A stretch of 20,097 nt of DNA from RGDT01 sp964630925 (GTDB taxonomy: Bacteria > Planctomycetota > Planctomycetia > Gemmatales > Gemmataceae), in contig CAZVZK010000172.1 of NCBI GenBank assembly GCA_964630925.1, forward strand, positions 1-20,097, given 5' to 3'. Shown here piece by piece: positions 8,253 through 15,472 of the stretch; position 1 is the first letter of the stretch, and the number at the start of each line of letters is the position of its first letter. The translations under genes were made by a program, and so were the position numbers. The notes beneath the pieces are model-generated. The model searched no databases, was not told the DNA's origin, and saw nothing but the letters and a program-made list of their open reading frames with translations.

Positions 8253-9479
8253 ATGAGCAATCGTCGCGTCGGACTGTGGCTGATCGGCGCCTGTGGCGGC
8301 GTCGGCAGCACCGCCACGCTCGGCCTCGCCGCCCTCGCACGCGGCCTCACCGACACCACCTCCCTCACCACCGCGCTGCCCCTCTTCGCTGGCGTCGATC
8401 TCGACAGCCCTGGCGATTTCGTCGTCGGCGGGCACGAGATCCGGCAGGCCGGCTTCCGCGAGACCGTCCGCGAATTGCACGAGCGCTCCAACGTCTTCTC
8501 GCAGGGCGTCATCGACGGCTGCGCCGATCAACTGGCGGAGTGGGAGAAGAATGTCCGGCCCGGCACCGTCCTCGGCGCCGGCCCCACCATCGCCAAACTC
8601 GCCGACCGGCCCGAGGCCGCCGCGGCGACGAAGCCACGCGACGCCATCGAGCGCATCAAGGCCGACCTGTCCGCGTTCAAGGCCACGCACAAGCTCGATC
8701 AGGTGGTGGTGATCAACGTGTCGTCCACCGAGCCCCCGTTCGAGACGGGCAAGGCCCATTCGGCCCTGGCGCGGCTCGACGCGGCGCTCGACGAGGGGCA
8801 GGCGGTGCTGCCGGCCAGCTCGCTGTACGCCTACGCGGCCCTCGACCTGTCGTTCCCCTTCGTGAACTTCACGCCGTCGCTCGGCGCGACGTGCCCCGCC
8901 CTGGAGGAGCTGGCCGTCAAGCGCGGCACCACGGTGGCTGGCAAGGACGGCAAGACCGGCGAGACGCTGCTCAAGACGGTCCTCGCGCCGATGTTCGCGC
9001 TGCGGAACTGGCACATCCTGAGCTGGGTCGGGCACAACATCTTCGGCAACCGCGACGGCCTCGTCCTCGACGACCCCGTCAACAAGGCGTCGAAGATCAA
9101 GACCAAGGACCAGGTGATCAGCGGCGTGGTCGGCTACAGGCCGCAGACGCACGTCAGCATCGAATACATCGAGTCGCTGGACGACTGGAAGACGGCGTGG
9201 AACCACATCCACTTTCAAGGCTTCCTCGGCACGAAGATGATCATGCAGGTGATCTGGCAGGGGTGCGACTCGCTTCTGGCGGCGCCGCTGGTCCTCGACC
9301 TGGCCCGGCTGGCGCTGCTGTCGCAGAGGCGCAAGGAGTCGGGGGTGCAGAAGCACCTGGCGTGCTTCTTCAAGAACCCGCACGGCGTCGTTGTCCACGA
9401 TGTCTTCAAGCAGTTCGCCATGCTGGAGCAGTACGTCGGCTCGCTCGCCGGGGCTGGCTCGGCGTCGAGTAGTCAGTAG
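8253..9479 (+). CDS. Inositol-3-phosphate synthase family protein
   Basis: A 408-aa protein of the myo-inositol-1-phosphate synthase family, which turns glucose-6-phosphate into inositol-3-phosphate using bound NAD+. Seen directly: an N-terminal Rossmann dinucleotide loop GACGGVGST (about 12-20); the segment VVVINVSSTEPP in the position of the family's 'NVS.T.N' stretch; and, from about residue 231, DGKTGETLLKTVLAP followed by SWVGHNIFGNRDG, matching the family signature 'GD..KSGQT..K..L' and 'YNHLGNNDG'. It is longer than the roughly 360-aa actinobacterial enzymes and shorter than eukaryotic ones. The last residues (SASSSQ) are encoded by an intergenic repeat that has run into the gene. The Shine-Dalgarno match is weak. 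The UbiA-type gene follows on the same strand 131 bp later, suggesting a shared pathway. Family call is strong; whether the product is free inositol phosphate or something pathway-specific is unknown. Confidence 0.85.
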   Translation: MSNRRVGLWLIGACGGVGSTATLGLAALARGLTDTTSLTTALPLFAGVDLDSPGDFVVGGHEIRQAGFRETVRELHERSNVFSQGVIDGCADQLAEWEKNVRPGTVLGAGPTIAKLADRPEAAAATKPRDAIERIKADLSAFKATHKLDQVVVINVSSTEPPFETGKAHSALARLDAALDEGQAVLPASSLYAYAALDLSFPFVNFTPSLGATCPALEELAVKRGTTVAGKDGKTGETLLKTVLAPMFALRNWHILSWVGHNIFGNRDGLVLDDPVNKASKIKTKDQVISGVVGYRPQTHVSIEYIESLDDWKTAWNHIHFQGFLGTKMIMQVIWQGCDSLLAAPLVLDLARLALLSQRRKESGVQKHLACFFKNPHGVVVHDVFKQFAMLEQYVGSLAGAGSASSSQ

Positions 9480-9572
9480 TCAGTAGCCAGTAGTCAGCAG
9501 GAACAGCCAACAGCCGATCAGTGCCGCCTCTTTTGTCTTTCTACTGGCTACTGACTACTGGCTACTGACTAC
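9476..9572. repeat. 22-bp inverted repeat between the synthase and prenyltransferase genes
   Basis: Arms at 9476-9497 and 9551-9572 are perfect reverse complements and are themselves built from TAGTCAGTAG/CCAGTAG units. The left arm overlaps the stop codon of the upstream CDS. The 53-nt loop contains AACAGCCAACAGCCGAT (9502-9518), identical to 13789-13805 in the composite repeat farther along, and CTTTTGTCTTT. It could form a terminator or attenuator between the two genes, or be an inserted short repeat. Confidence 0.75.
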
Positions 9573-9610
9573 CGAGCGAGCCACGGCGAGCGCATGCGAG
9601 GAGGAGAAAG

Positions 9611-10480
9611 ATGAACGCCGTCGCCCGACTGGTCCGGCTGCCCGCCCTGCCGACCGCACTGGCCGACGTGTGCATGGCCGCACTCGCCGTGGGCGCGCTG
9701 CCCGAGAAGTGGCCGGCGTTTGTCGTCCTGCTCGTCGGCAGCGCGTGCCTGTACATGTCGGGCATGGCGCTGAACGACTACTTCGACCAGGACGACGACC
9801 GGCGCAACAGGCCGGAGCGGCCCATCCCGGCGGGCGAGATCACCTCGCGCAACGCACTCCTGATCGGCCTGGGGCTGATGGCGGCGGGCGTGGCGCTGTC
9901 GTCGCTGGTGGCGTCGCCTCTGCTGGCGGTGCTGCTGGCGCTGGCGATCCTGGCGTATGACTCGTGGGCGAAGTTGACGCCCGCCGGGCCGCTGGCGATG
10001 GGGGCGTGTCGGGCCCTGCACGTTCTGCTGGCCTGTTCGCTGTCCGGCGATCCACTGCGCCAGCCGGGGCCGCACCTGGCGCTGGCGGTGGGGCTGTACA
10101 TCACGGGCGTGACGTGGTTCGCGCGGAGCGAGGAGAAGGTGAGCGACAAGGGGTCGCTGGGCATGGCGGGGGGCGTCATCCTGGCGGGGCTGGTGCTGGC
10201 GCTGGCGGCGCCGGTGTACAAGCCGGAGGGCACCGCGTCGCCGCTGTTCCCGTACCTGCTCGTGGGCCTGGGCTTTTACGTCGGCGTGCCGGTTTGGCAG
10301 GCGATCCACGACCCGAGGCCGTCCCTGGTGCAGGGCGCGGTGGGGCATCTCCTGCGCGGGCTGATCGTCCTCGACGCGGCCCTGGCGCTGGGCACGGCGG
10401 GGACGGCCGGCGCGGCGATCCTGCTGCTGCTCGTCCCGTCGCTGCTGCTGTCGCGGGCGCCGCGCCTTTCGGCGACGTGA
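9611..10480 (+). CDS. UbiA-family membrane prenyltransferase (EboC/SCO3242-like by context)
   Basis: A 289-aa integral membrane protein with about eight or nine hydrophobic helices, the usual size for UbiA prenyltransferases, which join an isoprenyl diphosphate to a polar or aromatic acceptor. The first Asp-rich motif is clear: NDYFDQDDDRRNRPERPIPAG broken as NDYFDQDDD (55-63) then RPERPIPAG (67-75). A helix ends in YDSWAK, as in the family. The second Asp motif, usually DxxxD, is replaced near residues 168-176 by RSEEKVSD, which is unusual and hints at a divergent substrate. The start is supported by GAGGAGGAG a few bases upstream of ATG. The preceding gene is an inositol-phosphate synthase homologue; that pairing brings to mind the EboC/SCO3242 branch, but this is inference. 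The convergent FHA gene ends 14 bp away. Substrates are unknown. Confidence 0.85.
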   Translation: MNAVARLVRLPALPTALADVCMAALAVGALPEKWPAFVVLLVGSACLYMSGMALNDYFDQDDDRRNRPERPIPAGEITSRNALLIGLGLMAAGVALSSLVASPLLAVLLALAILAYDSWAKLTPAGPLAMGACRALHVLLACSLSGDPLRQPGPHLALAVGLYITGVTWFARSEEKVSDKGSLGMAGGVILAGLVLALAAPVYKPEGTASPLFPYLLVGLGFYVGVPVWQAIHDPRPSLVQGAVGHLLRGLIVLDAALALGTAGTAGAAILLLLVPSLLLSRAPRLSAT

Positions 10481-10493
10481 AACGCGGTGGGCC

Positions 10494-10904
10494 TCACGGC
10501 GGGGTCGGCGGCGAGGGGACCGCGGGGTAGAGTGCGGTCGAGCCGAAGGTGCCGTCGGGGGAGTCGGGGTCGCGCATCTCCTGCGGGCCGGGCTGGACGT
10601 CGCCGCCGGAGTCGATGCGGGCCTCGAAGGTCACCGGGCCGATCTGGATGTGGTCGCCGTCGGCGAGGGCGGCCTCCTGGATGAGCGCGCCGTTCACGAG
10701 GGTGCCGTTCCGGCTGCCCAGGTCGCGCAGGGTCACCCCGCCCGCGGAGACGCTCAGGCGGCAGTGCTGGCGGCTCACCCAGTCGCTGTTGAAGCGGACC
10801 TGGCACTCGGGGCCGCGGCCGAAGAAATACTCGCCGACGCCGAACAGCAACTGCTTGCCGGCCGGCTTGCCCTTCACCACCTGGAGCTTGACGTTCACCG
10901 CCAC
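10494..10904 (-). CDS. FHA-domain protein
   Basis: A 136-aa cytoplasmic protein that is almost entirely one forkhead-associated domain, which binds phosphothreonine peptides. The signature residues are all present: Gly29-Arg30 (FGRGPECQV), Ser44 and His47 (VSRQHCRL), Asn66-Gly67 (SRNGT) and Asn71-Gly72. The last 40 residues are a proline- and aspartate-rich tail without visible structure. The start is a GTG at 10904 with only a weak G-rich ribosome site; a second GTG two codons in is possible. The gene is convergent with the UbiA gene and divergent from the M16 peptidase, 82 bp away. Such proteins usually read out Ser/Thr kinase signalling, and the large kinase in this window would be a natural but unproven partner. 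Confidence 0.88.
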   Translation of the reverse strand: MAVNVKLQVVKGKPAGKQLLFGVGEYFFGRGPECQVRFNSDWVSRQHCRLSVSAGGVTLRDLGSRNGTLVNGALIQEAALADGDHIQIGPVTFEARIDSGGDVQPGPQEMRDPDSPDGTFGSTALYPAVPSPPTPP

Positions 10905-10932
10905 GCGACTGCCCCCGCGGCCATTCCGCCAC

Positions 10933-10943
10933 TATGATATGAT
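10933..10943 (+). promoter_or_regulatory. -10-like boxes in the FHA/M16 divergent intergenic region
   Basis: Two overlapping TATGAT hexamers (10933-10938 and 10938-10943) occur about 45 bp before the M16 start in an otherwise GC-rich gap. No TTGACA-like -35 box lies at the right distance, so the call is weak. Confidence 0.3.
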
Positions 10944-10986
10944 CCGGGCGTGTGCCCGCTGTCGGCAATTCCGCGAGGGAATGTTC

Positions 10987-13716
10987 ATGGGATCGTCTTG
11001 GATCGCAGGCGGGGCCGCCCTCGCCACGCTGGCCCTGCTCGCCGCGCCGCGCGCCGCCTCCGCCGCCGAGAAGGATGACGGCCGCGACCTCGCCGTCCGC
11101 ACGGCCCACGCCCTCTATGATGGGATATCGACGTTCGAGCTGCCCAACGGACTCCGCGTCTACCTCAAGCCCGTGCCGGGCAGCGCCTCCGTGGCCACCG
11201 TCCTGGCCTACAAGGCCGGCAGCGCGGACGAGGACAAGTCGAGCACGGGCCTGGCCCACTATCTGGAACACCTTCTGTTCAAGGGGACCGCCAAACTCAA
11301 GCCGGGGGACGTGGACCGGATGACGTTCCGCGCCGGCGGCAGCAACAACGCCTACACGAAGACGGACCTGACCGCCTACCACTTCACCATGCCCGCGGGC
11401 CGGTGGCGCGTCGCGCTGGAGATCGAGGCGGACCGCATGCGCAACACCGTCGTGGACAAGGCCCACGAGTTCGACAAGGAGAAGGGTGCCGTCATCAATG
11501 AGCTGACCGGCGGCGAGGACTCGCCCTGGGACCTCGAATACAAGGCCATGCTCCCGGCCCTGTACGGCAAGATGCACCCCTACGGCCACCCGGTCATCGG
11601 CGAGAGCAAGCACGTCAAGGACGCGACCGAGAAGATCATCACCGGGTTCTACGACCGCTGGTATCACCCCAACAACGCGGCCCTCGTCATCGTCGGCGGC
11701 TTCGACGCCGACGAGGCCACGGCCACGATCAAGAAGCTGTTCTCGGCCATCCCCAGGGGCAAGCTGCCGGAGCGGAAGGCGGAGCCGGCGGAGGGGCCGA
11801 TGCTGCCGGCGCGGGTGACGATGAAGTCGAAGTTCAGCCAGCCGCGGCTCCTGTGGGCGGTCAAGACCATCAAGAGCGGCGACCCGGACCACGCGCCGCT
11901 TGCGGTGCTGACGGCGGTGTTGAGCCTGGGGAAGCGGGCGCGGCTGTACCGGGCGCTGGTCGAGGACGCGGCCATCGCCAGCGGCGTGGACGTGAGCCAC
12001 GAGCCGGGCCGTTACCCGGCGTGGCTGGGCGTGTTCGTGGACGTGTTGCCGGACAAGAAGCTGGACGACGCCGAGCGTCGGCTTCTGGTGGAGCTGTCGA
12101 AGGTGGCGGAGACGGCGCCGACGGAGGCCGAGATGAAGCGCGTCAAGCAGCAGATGCTGGCGGCGGCGGTCTTCGCCCGTGAGAGCCCGGCGGGCCTCGC
12201 GAAGAACATCGGCGAGGCGGTCATCATCAACGACCTGGACTGGGCGAAGAAGTACCTGCCGGCGGTCCTCGCCGTCACCGCCGAGGACGTTCAGCGGGTG
12301 GCGAAGAAGTACCTCCGCCGCGACAAGGCCGCCGTGGTGTGGTCGGTACCTGCCGGGGCCGGCGGCGGCGAGCCGGAGAAGAAGGGCGGGCCGCCGGGGC
12401 GCAAGAGGGCGGAGGGCGACAAGGCCGGCGTGGTCGACCTGGCGAAGACGAAGCGAATCGTGCTGCCCAACGGGCTGACGGTACTGCTGTACAAGAACGC
12501 GCGTCTGCCGACGTTCGAGGCCCACGTCGGGCTGCGCGAGGCGTCCCTGTACCAGAAGGACGACAAGCTGGGGGCGGCGCCCTTGACGGGCCTGCTGCTG
12601 GACGAGGGCACGAAGACGCGGACGGGGCCGCAGATCGCCGAGGCCATCGAGGGGCTGGGCGGCGACCTGAGCGTGACCGCCGGGGGCGGGAGCGTGAAGG
12701 TGCTGGCGCCGGACTGGAAGAAGGGGCTGGACATCCTCTTCGACTGCCTGGTCAACGCGGAGTTCCCCGAGGACGCCTTCCGGCGGGCGAAGGCGCGGCT
12801 GCTGGCGCAGGTGTCGGAGGCGGAGGCCGAGCCGGATAAGCGGGCGCGGATCGCGTTCGGGGCGGCGGTGTACGGCAAGCACCCGCTGGGGCGTCCGGCG
12901 ATGGGGACGGCGGCCACGGTGAAGGCGCTGAAGCGCGACGACGTGAAGGCGTATCACTCGACGGTGTTCGTGCCGAACAACGCCATCGTGTCGGTGGCCG
13001 GGGACTTCGACCCGGACGCGGTCGAGGCCGAACTGAAGAAGTTGACGGAGGGGTGGAAGAAGGCGGCGTTGCCGAAGTTGGACCTGCCGGCGGTGGAGAT
13101 GCCGGAGAAGTTCACGGAGAAGGTGATCTCGATGCCGGAGGCGGCGCAGCTGCACTTCTACATGGGGCACCGGGGCATCCGGCGGGCGGACCCGGATTAC
13201 TACAAGTTGCTGGTGATGGACTACATCCTGGGGACGGGGCCGGGGTTCACGGACCGGCTGTCGTCGCGGCTCCGTGACCGGGAGGGGCTGGCGTACACGG
13301 TGCAGGCGGCGATCACCAGCACGGCGGGGAAGGAGCCGGGGCGGTTCACGTGCTACATCGGGACGGACGCGCCCAACTACGCGAAGGTGAAGAAGCTGTT
13401 CCTGGAGGAGCTGGGGCGCATCCGCAAGGAGAAGGTGGGGGCGGAGGAGCTGGCGGACGCGAAGACGTACCTCCAGGGGAGCAACCTGCTGGGGTACGCG
13501 ACCAACGGCGGCATCGCCGGGCACCTGCTGACCATCGAGCAGTACGGCCTGGGGCTGGACCATCTGGAGAAGTACCAGAAGGCGGTGGGTGCGGTGACGG
13601 CGGAGGACGTGCTGGAGGTGGCGAAGAAGTACCTCGACCCGGAGCGGATGGTGATCGTGGCGGCGGGGCCGGTGGACGCGAAGGGGGAGGCGTTGAAGGG
13701 CGGCGGGAAGGATTGA
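10987..13716 (+). CDS. Secreted two-domain M16 zinc metallopeptidase
   Basis: A 909-aa insulinase-family peptidase. Residues 1-27 form a signal peptide (hydrophobic core AALATLALLAA, then APRAASAAE), so it should be exported. The first M16 domain has the inverted zinc motif HYLEH (His91, Glu94, His95) and the third ligand Glu172 in INEL exactly 76 residues later, the family spacing. The second M16 domain begins near LPNGLTVLLYKN, lacks HxxEH as expected, and carries the substrate-side R/Y motif in SRLRDREGLAYTV (about residues 757-771). It is therefore a complete, probably active, clamshell enzyme that degrades short unfolded peptides in the periplasm. The start was chosen because GAGGGA lies six bases upstream of the ATG at 10987; the ATG two codons earlier (10981) touches that site. 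A terminator-like repeat hairpin begins 20 bp past the stop. Confidence 0.92.
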   Translation: MGSSWIAGGAALATLALLAAPRAASAAEKDDGRDLAVRTAHALYDGISTFELPNGLRVYLKPVPGSASVATVLAYKAGSADEDKSSTGLAHYLEHLLFKGTAKLKPGDVDRMTFRAGGSNNAYTKTDLTAYHFTMPAGRWRVALEIEADRMRNTVVDKAHEFDKEKGAVINELTGGEDSPWDLEYKAMLPALYGKMHPYGHPVIGESKHVKDATEKIITGFYDRWYHPNNAALVIVGGFDADEATATIKKLFSAIPRGKLPERKAEPAEGPMLPARVTMKSKFSQPRLLWAVKTIKSGDPDHAPLAVLTAVLSLGKRARLYRALVEDAAIASGVDVSHEPGRYPAWLGVFVDVLPDKKLDDAERRLLVELSKVAETAPTEAEMKRVKQQMLAAAVFARESPAGLAKNIGEAVIINDLDWAKKYLPAVLAVTAEDVQRVAKKYLRRDKAAVVWSVPAGAGGGEPEKKGGPPGRKRAEGDKAGVVDLAKTKRIVLPNGLTVLLYKNARLPTFEAHVGLREASLYQKDDKLGAAPLTGLLLDEGTKTRTGPQIAEAIEGLGGDLSVTAGGGSVKVLAPDWKKGLDILFDCLVNAEFPEDAFRRAKARLLAQVSEAEAEPDKRARIAFGAAVYGKHPLGRPAMGTAATVKALKRDDVKAYHSTVFVPNNAIVSVAGDFDPDAVEAELKKLTEGWKKAALPKLDLPAVEMPEKFTEKVISMPEAAQLHFYMGHRGIRRADPDYYKLLVMDYILGTGPGFTDRLSSRLRDREGLAYTVQAAITSTAGKEPGRFTCYIGTDAPNYAKVKKLFLEELGRIRKEKVGAEELADAKTYLQGSNLLGYATNGGIAGHLLTIEQYGLGLDHLEKYQKAVGAVTAEDVLEVAKKYLDPERMVIVAAGPVDAKGEALKGGGKD

Positions 13717-13736
13717 GGGCGTGGAGCGTGTGAAGT

Positions 13737-13825
13737 CCCGGGGTTAGCGACTCACCCCGGGCTTTACTCTGGTCGCCGAAGCGGCTCCAACAGCCAACAG
13801 CCGATGGGTTGATGGTTGCAACGTG
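13737..13825 (+). repeat. Structured repeat, copy R1 (truncated)
   Basis: This begins 20 bp after the M16 stop. Hairpin arms CCCGGGGT (13737-13744) and ACCCCGGG (13754-13761) flank a 9-nt loop and are followed by CTTTACTCT, so it could terminate the M16 transcript. The stretch 13772-13825 matches 15162-15215 in copy R3 with two substitutions. It stops at GCAACGTGG, lacking the 3' hairpin of R2 and R3. Confidence 0.8.
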
Positions 13826-13833
13826 GTTGAAGA

Positions 13834-14066
13834 CCCAGGGCTCGCAGAGCCTCGCCGCTGGGCTACAAGAGAACAGCCGTCGCCGAGGCGGCTCCAACAG
13901 CCATCAACCCGGAGGTGGTCGTTGCAACGTGGGGGTTGTCTGCCGCATCTGCTTCTCAATCGAGCTGGGGGCGAGACGCCCCCAGACCCCCGATGGGGGC
14001 CTAAGAGGTTGGGGTGAGTACAGGAGGCCGGGAGCAGATGCCCGGCTCGTCAACCCCCAAGTGCTG
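13834..14066 (+). repeat. Structured composite repeat, copy R2
   Basis: The 5' hairpin has arms CCCAGGGC (13834-13841) and GCCGCTGGG (13854-13862, one bulged G) around the loop TCGCAGAGCCTC. Then follow GTCGCCGAGGCGGCTCCAACAG, split here as GTCGCCGAGG and CGGCTCCAACAG, and GTTGCAACGT. The 3' half is a large hairpin: outer arms GGGGGTTG (13931-13938) and CAACCCCC (14051-14058), inner arms GCATCTGCT (13945-13953) and AGCAGATGC (14033-14041). A further perfect 9-bp stem, CTGGGGGCG/CGCCCCCAG, sits inside. The copy ends at AAGTGCTG. R1, R2 and the following 138 bp fill the 488-bp gap 13717-14204; I see no gene there. Confidence 0.8.
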
Positions 14067-14204
14067 ACCTGTGACGACGGGGGCAAGGACGCTCCGGACG
14101 GCTGATTCGTGGTGTCTCCGAGGCGGGGCGCGTAGAATGAGCCTGCGCGGCAGCCCGGCGTGGGAGGTGGGTAAGCCTGGCGCGAATTCGGCGCGGGAGA
14201 GCCA

Positions 14205-14576
14205 ATGGCGAAGAAGGGGAGCCGGCCCCGGCCAGCGACGGCGACCCCGGAGCTCGGGGCCTACGAGGCTGAGCGCGGCTCCGGCCCCGATGGCGTGGTC
14301 TTCCGGGGCGAACTGCTGACCGACGCCGAAGCCGTCGCCCGGCTCCTGGGTGGTAAGGACATCGTCGTGTGCGGCCCGGACGGCTGGGCGAACAGGACGA
14401 GGGCGGAGGGGCTGACGAACGCCGCCTTCGGGGGCAGCGAATACCACAACGCCCACGACACCGAAGGACGCTGGCGGGCGCTGCCCCACTTCCACCCGTC
14501 GCCGGATTTCGAGGGCTCGCCACACGCCTTCTTCGAGAGGCCGCCGAAGAAGCTCACGAGCAAGAGAAAGCCATGA
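14205..14576 (+). CDS. Hypothetical protein, possible orphan toxin-type domain
   Basis: A 123-aa soluble protein I cannot assign with confidence. A basic N-terminus (MAKKGSRPRPATATPE) leads into a compact domain from about residue 33 with GKDIVVCGPDGWANR, then the histidine-rich stretch GRWRALPHFHPSPDFEG and PHAFFERPPKK. The arrangement 'DIVV.GP...NR ... ALPHFH ... HxFFE' reminds me of small C-terminal domains of bacterial polymorphic toxins, where the histidines may be catalytic; that is recollection of a pattern, not a search result. The start has GGAGA a few bases upstream. The stop overlaps the next gene's start (ATGA), so the two are translationally coupled, as toxin-immunity pairs often are. 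There is no secretion signal. Structured repeats lie on both sides of the pair. Confidence 0.6.
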   Translation: MAKKGSRPRPATATPELGAYEAERGSGPDGVVFRGELLTDAEAVARLLGGKDIVVCGPDGWANRTRAEGLTNAAFGGSEYHNAHDTEGRWRALPHFHPSPDFEGSPHAFFERPPKKLTSKRKP

Positions 14577-15112
14577 AGTTCTTCACGCCTGAATTGTTGA
14601 AGCGGTGCCGGTCGGGCGAGCGGGCCGTGGCCGAGGCGGCGTCGGACGAGTGGGACGCTGCCGTGGAGGCGTATGCGGCCCACCTGAAAGGGCTGCGTCC
14701 GCTGATGCCGAACTGCCTACGGCGGGCTGTCCGGTCGATGCCGGCGCTGCACGACTCCCGCCCGCTGGGGATCCAGTCGTTCCCCGGCAGGCCGAGGGTG
14801 GCCCTGCGTCTGCGGCTGGAGGGGCGGGCCGGCGCGGCGGGGGAGGAGCTGGAGCTGGTGTACTCCACCGTCACGCCGGGGGCGAAGGAGGACGTCACGG
14901 CGAGCCGGCACGACATCGGGTCGAAGGGCGGGGTGGTCAAGGTGCTGTACCACGAGTTTGATCTTGAAGGGCCGGGGGTGTTCACGCACTCCCTGCTCCT
15001 GTCGGACGGGTGGGTGCTGAGGTTCCGGATGCGGGACATGCTGGCCCGGCTGGTCGAGAGCCTCGAGCCGCTGCCATTCAAGGCGGAGGGGCCGCACCTC
15101 GCGTTGGCGTGA
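14573..15112 (+). CDS. DUF4085-like protein, coupled to the upstream gene
   Basis: A 179-aa protein with no signal peptide or membrane segment. It starts MKFFTPELLKRC and contains ALHDSRPLG and a C-terminal LYHEFDLEGPGVFTHS, then SDGWVLRFRMRD. These landmarks (N-terminal 'MKFFTPEL', central 'LHD', late 'YDE.DL....FTHSILFS.GWE') agree with how I remember DUF4085-type proteins, whose function is unknown. The start codon overlaps the stop of the 123-aa gene as ATGA, so translation is coupled and that start is favoured over any internal one. If the upstream protein is a toxin, this one would be its natural immunity candidate; that is inference from layout only. The composite repeat R3 begins 11 bp after its stop. 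Confidence 0.65.
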   Translation: MKFFTPELLKRCRSGERAVAEAASDEWDAAVEAYAAHLKGLRPLMPNCLRRAVRSMPALHDSRPLGIQSFPGRPRVALRLRLEGRAGAAGEELELVYSTVTPGAKEDVTASRHDIGSKGGVVKVLYHEFDLEGPGVFTHSLLLSDGWVLRFRMRDMLARLVESLEPLPFKAEGPHLALA

Positions 15113-15123
15113 GTCACCCATGT

Positions 15124-15318
15124 CCCGGGGTTCGCAGAGCCTCACCCCGGGCTTTATTCTCGTCGCCGAAGCGGCTCCAACAGCCGACAGCCGATGAGTT
15201 GATGGTTGCAACGTGGGGGTTGTCTGCCAGCCCATGCTTCCGGCCTGGGGGCCTGACAGGATGGGTGCCGTAACGGAGGCCGGAAGCATGGGCCCGGCTC
15301 GTCAACCCCCAAGTGCTG
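15124..15318 (+). repeat. Structured composite repeat, copy R3
   Basis: The 5' hairpin has arms CCCGGGGT (15124-15131) and ACCCCGGG (15144-15151) with loop TCGCAGAGCCTC, followed by CTTTATTCTC, which is terminator-like. A constant block (15162-15222) follows, then the 3' hairpin: outer arms GGGGGTTG (15215-15222) and CAACCCCC (15303-15310), and a perfect 17-bp inner stem (15230-15246 with 15277-15293). It ends at AAGTGCTG like R2 and has the same orientation. It occupies much of the 360-bp gap 15113-15472; no gene is seen there. Confidence 0.8.
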
Positions 15319-15348
15319 GGGGACGCGCTCCACTGCGTGTCGCGGCTT

Positions 15349-15388
15349 CCTCGGTCGGCGAAGGAGGGAACGCCGGCTCAGACCGAGG
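15349..15388. repeat. Hairpin with AAGGAGG in its loop
   Basis: Arms CCTCGGTC (15349-15356) and GACCGAGG (15381-15388) are perfect reverse complements. An inner GGCG/CGCC stem holds a loop with AAGGAGGGA. No start codon follows at ribosome-binding distance. It lies about 85 bp ahead of the gene at 15473. Confidence 0.5.
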
Positions 15389-15472
15389 TTGTCACGCAAA
15401 GTGTCCACCAGTCGAACCCGGACTCGTTGGGGCGCGTCTGATCAGTCAGCTACTCAGCGAGGGACACAACCA

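Noticed and set aside
10549..10986. 146-codon upstream extension of the M16 frame
   Set aside because: It overlaps the FHA gene antisense, and the signal peptide plus ribosome site place the start at 10987.
10276..13563. 1095-codon minus-strand open frame
   Set aside because: It is antisense to the M16 peptidase, FHA and UbiA genes in turn. Crossing three real genes and having only Arg/Leu/His-rich text mark it as an artefact.
13927..14066. Integron attC site
   Set aside because: Palindromic with a variable centre, but attC needs AAC on the left and GTT on the right. Here the arms are GTTG on the left and CAAC on the right on both strands, and no integrase is in the window.
13737..15318. 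CRISPR array
   Set aside because: The repeats are long, few, irregularly spaced and structured internally; there are no short regular spacers or cas genes.
15405..15430. tRNA-like T-arm text (GTCGAACCCGG)
   Set aside because: Neither strand gives a paired T-stem of five, and no D-arm, anticodon arm or acceptor pairing could be found.
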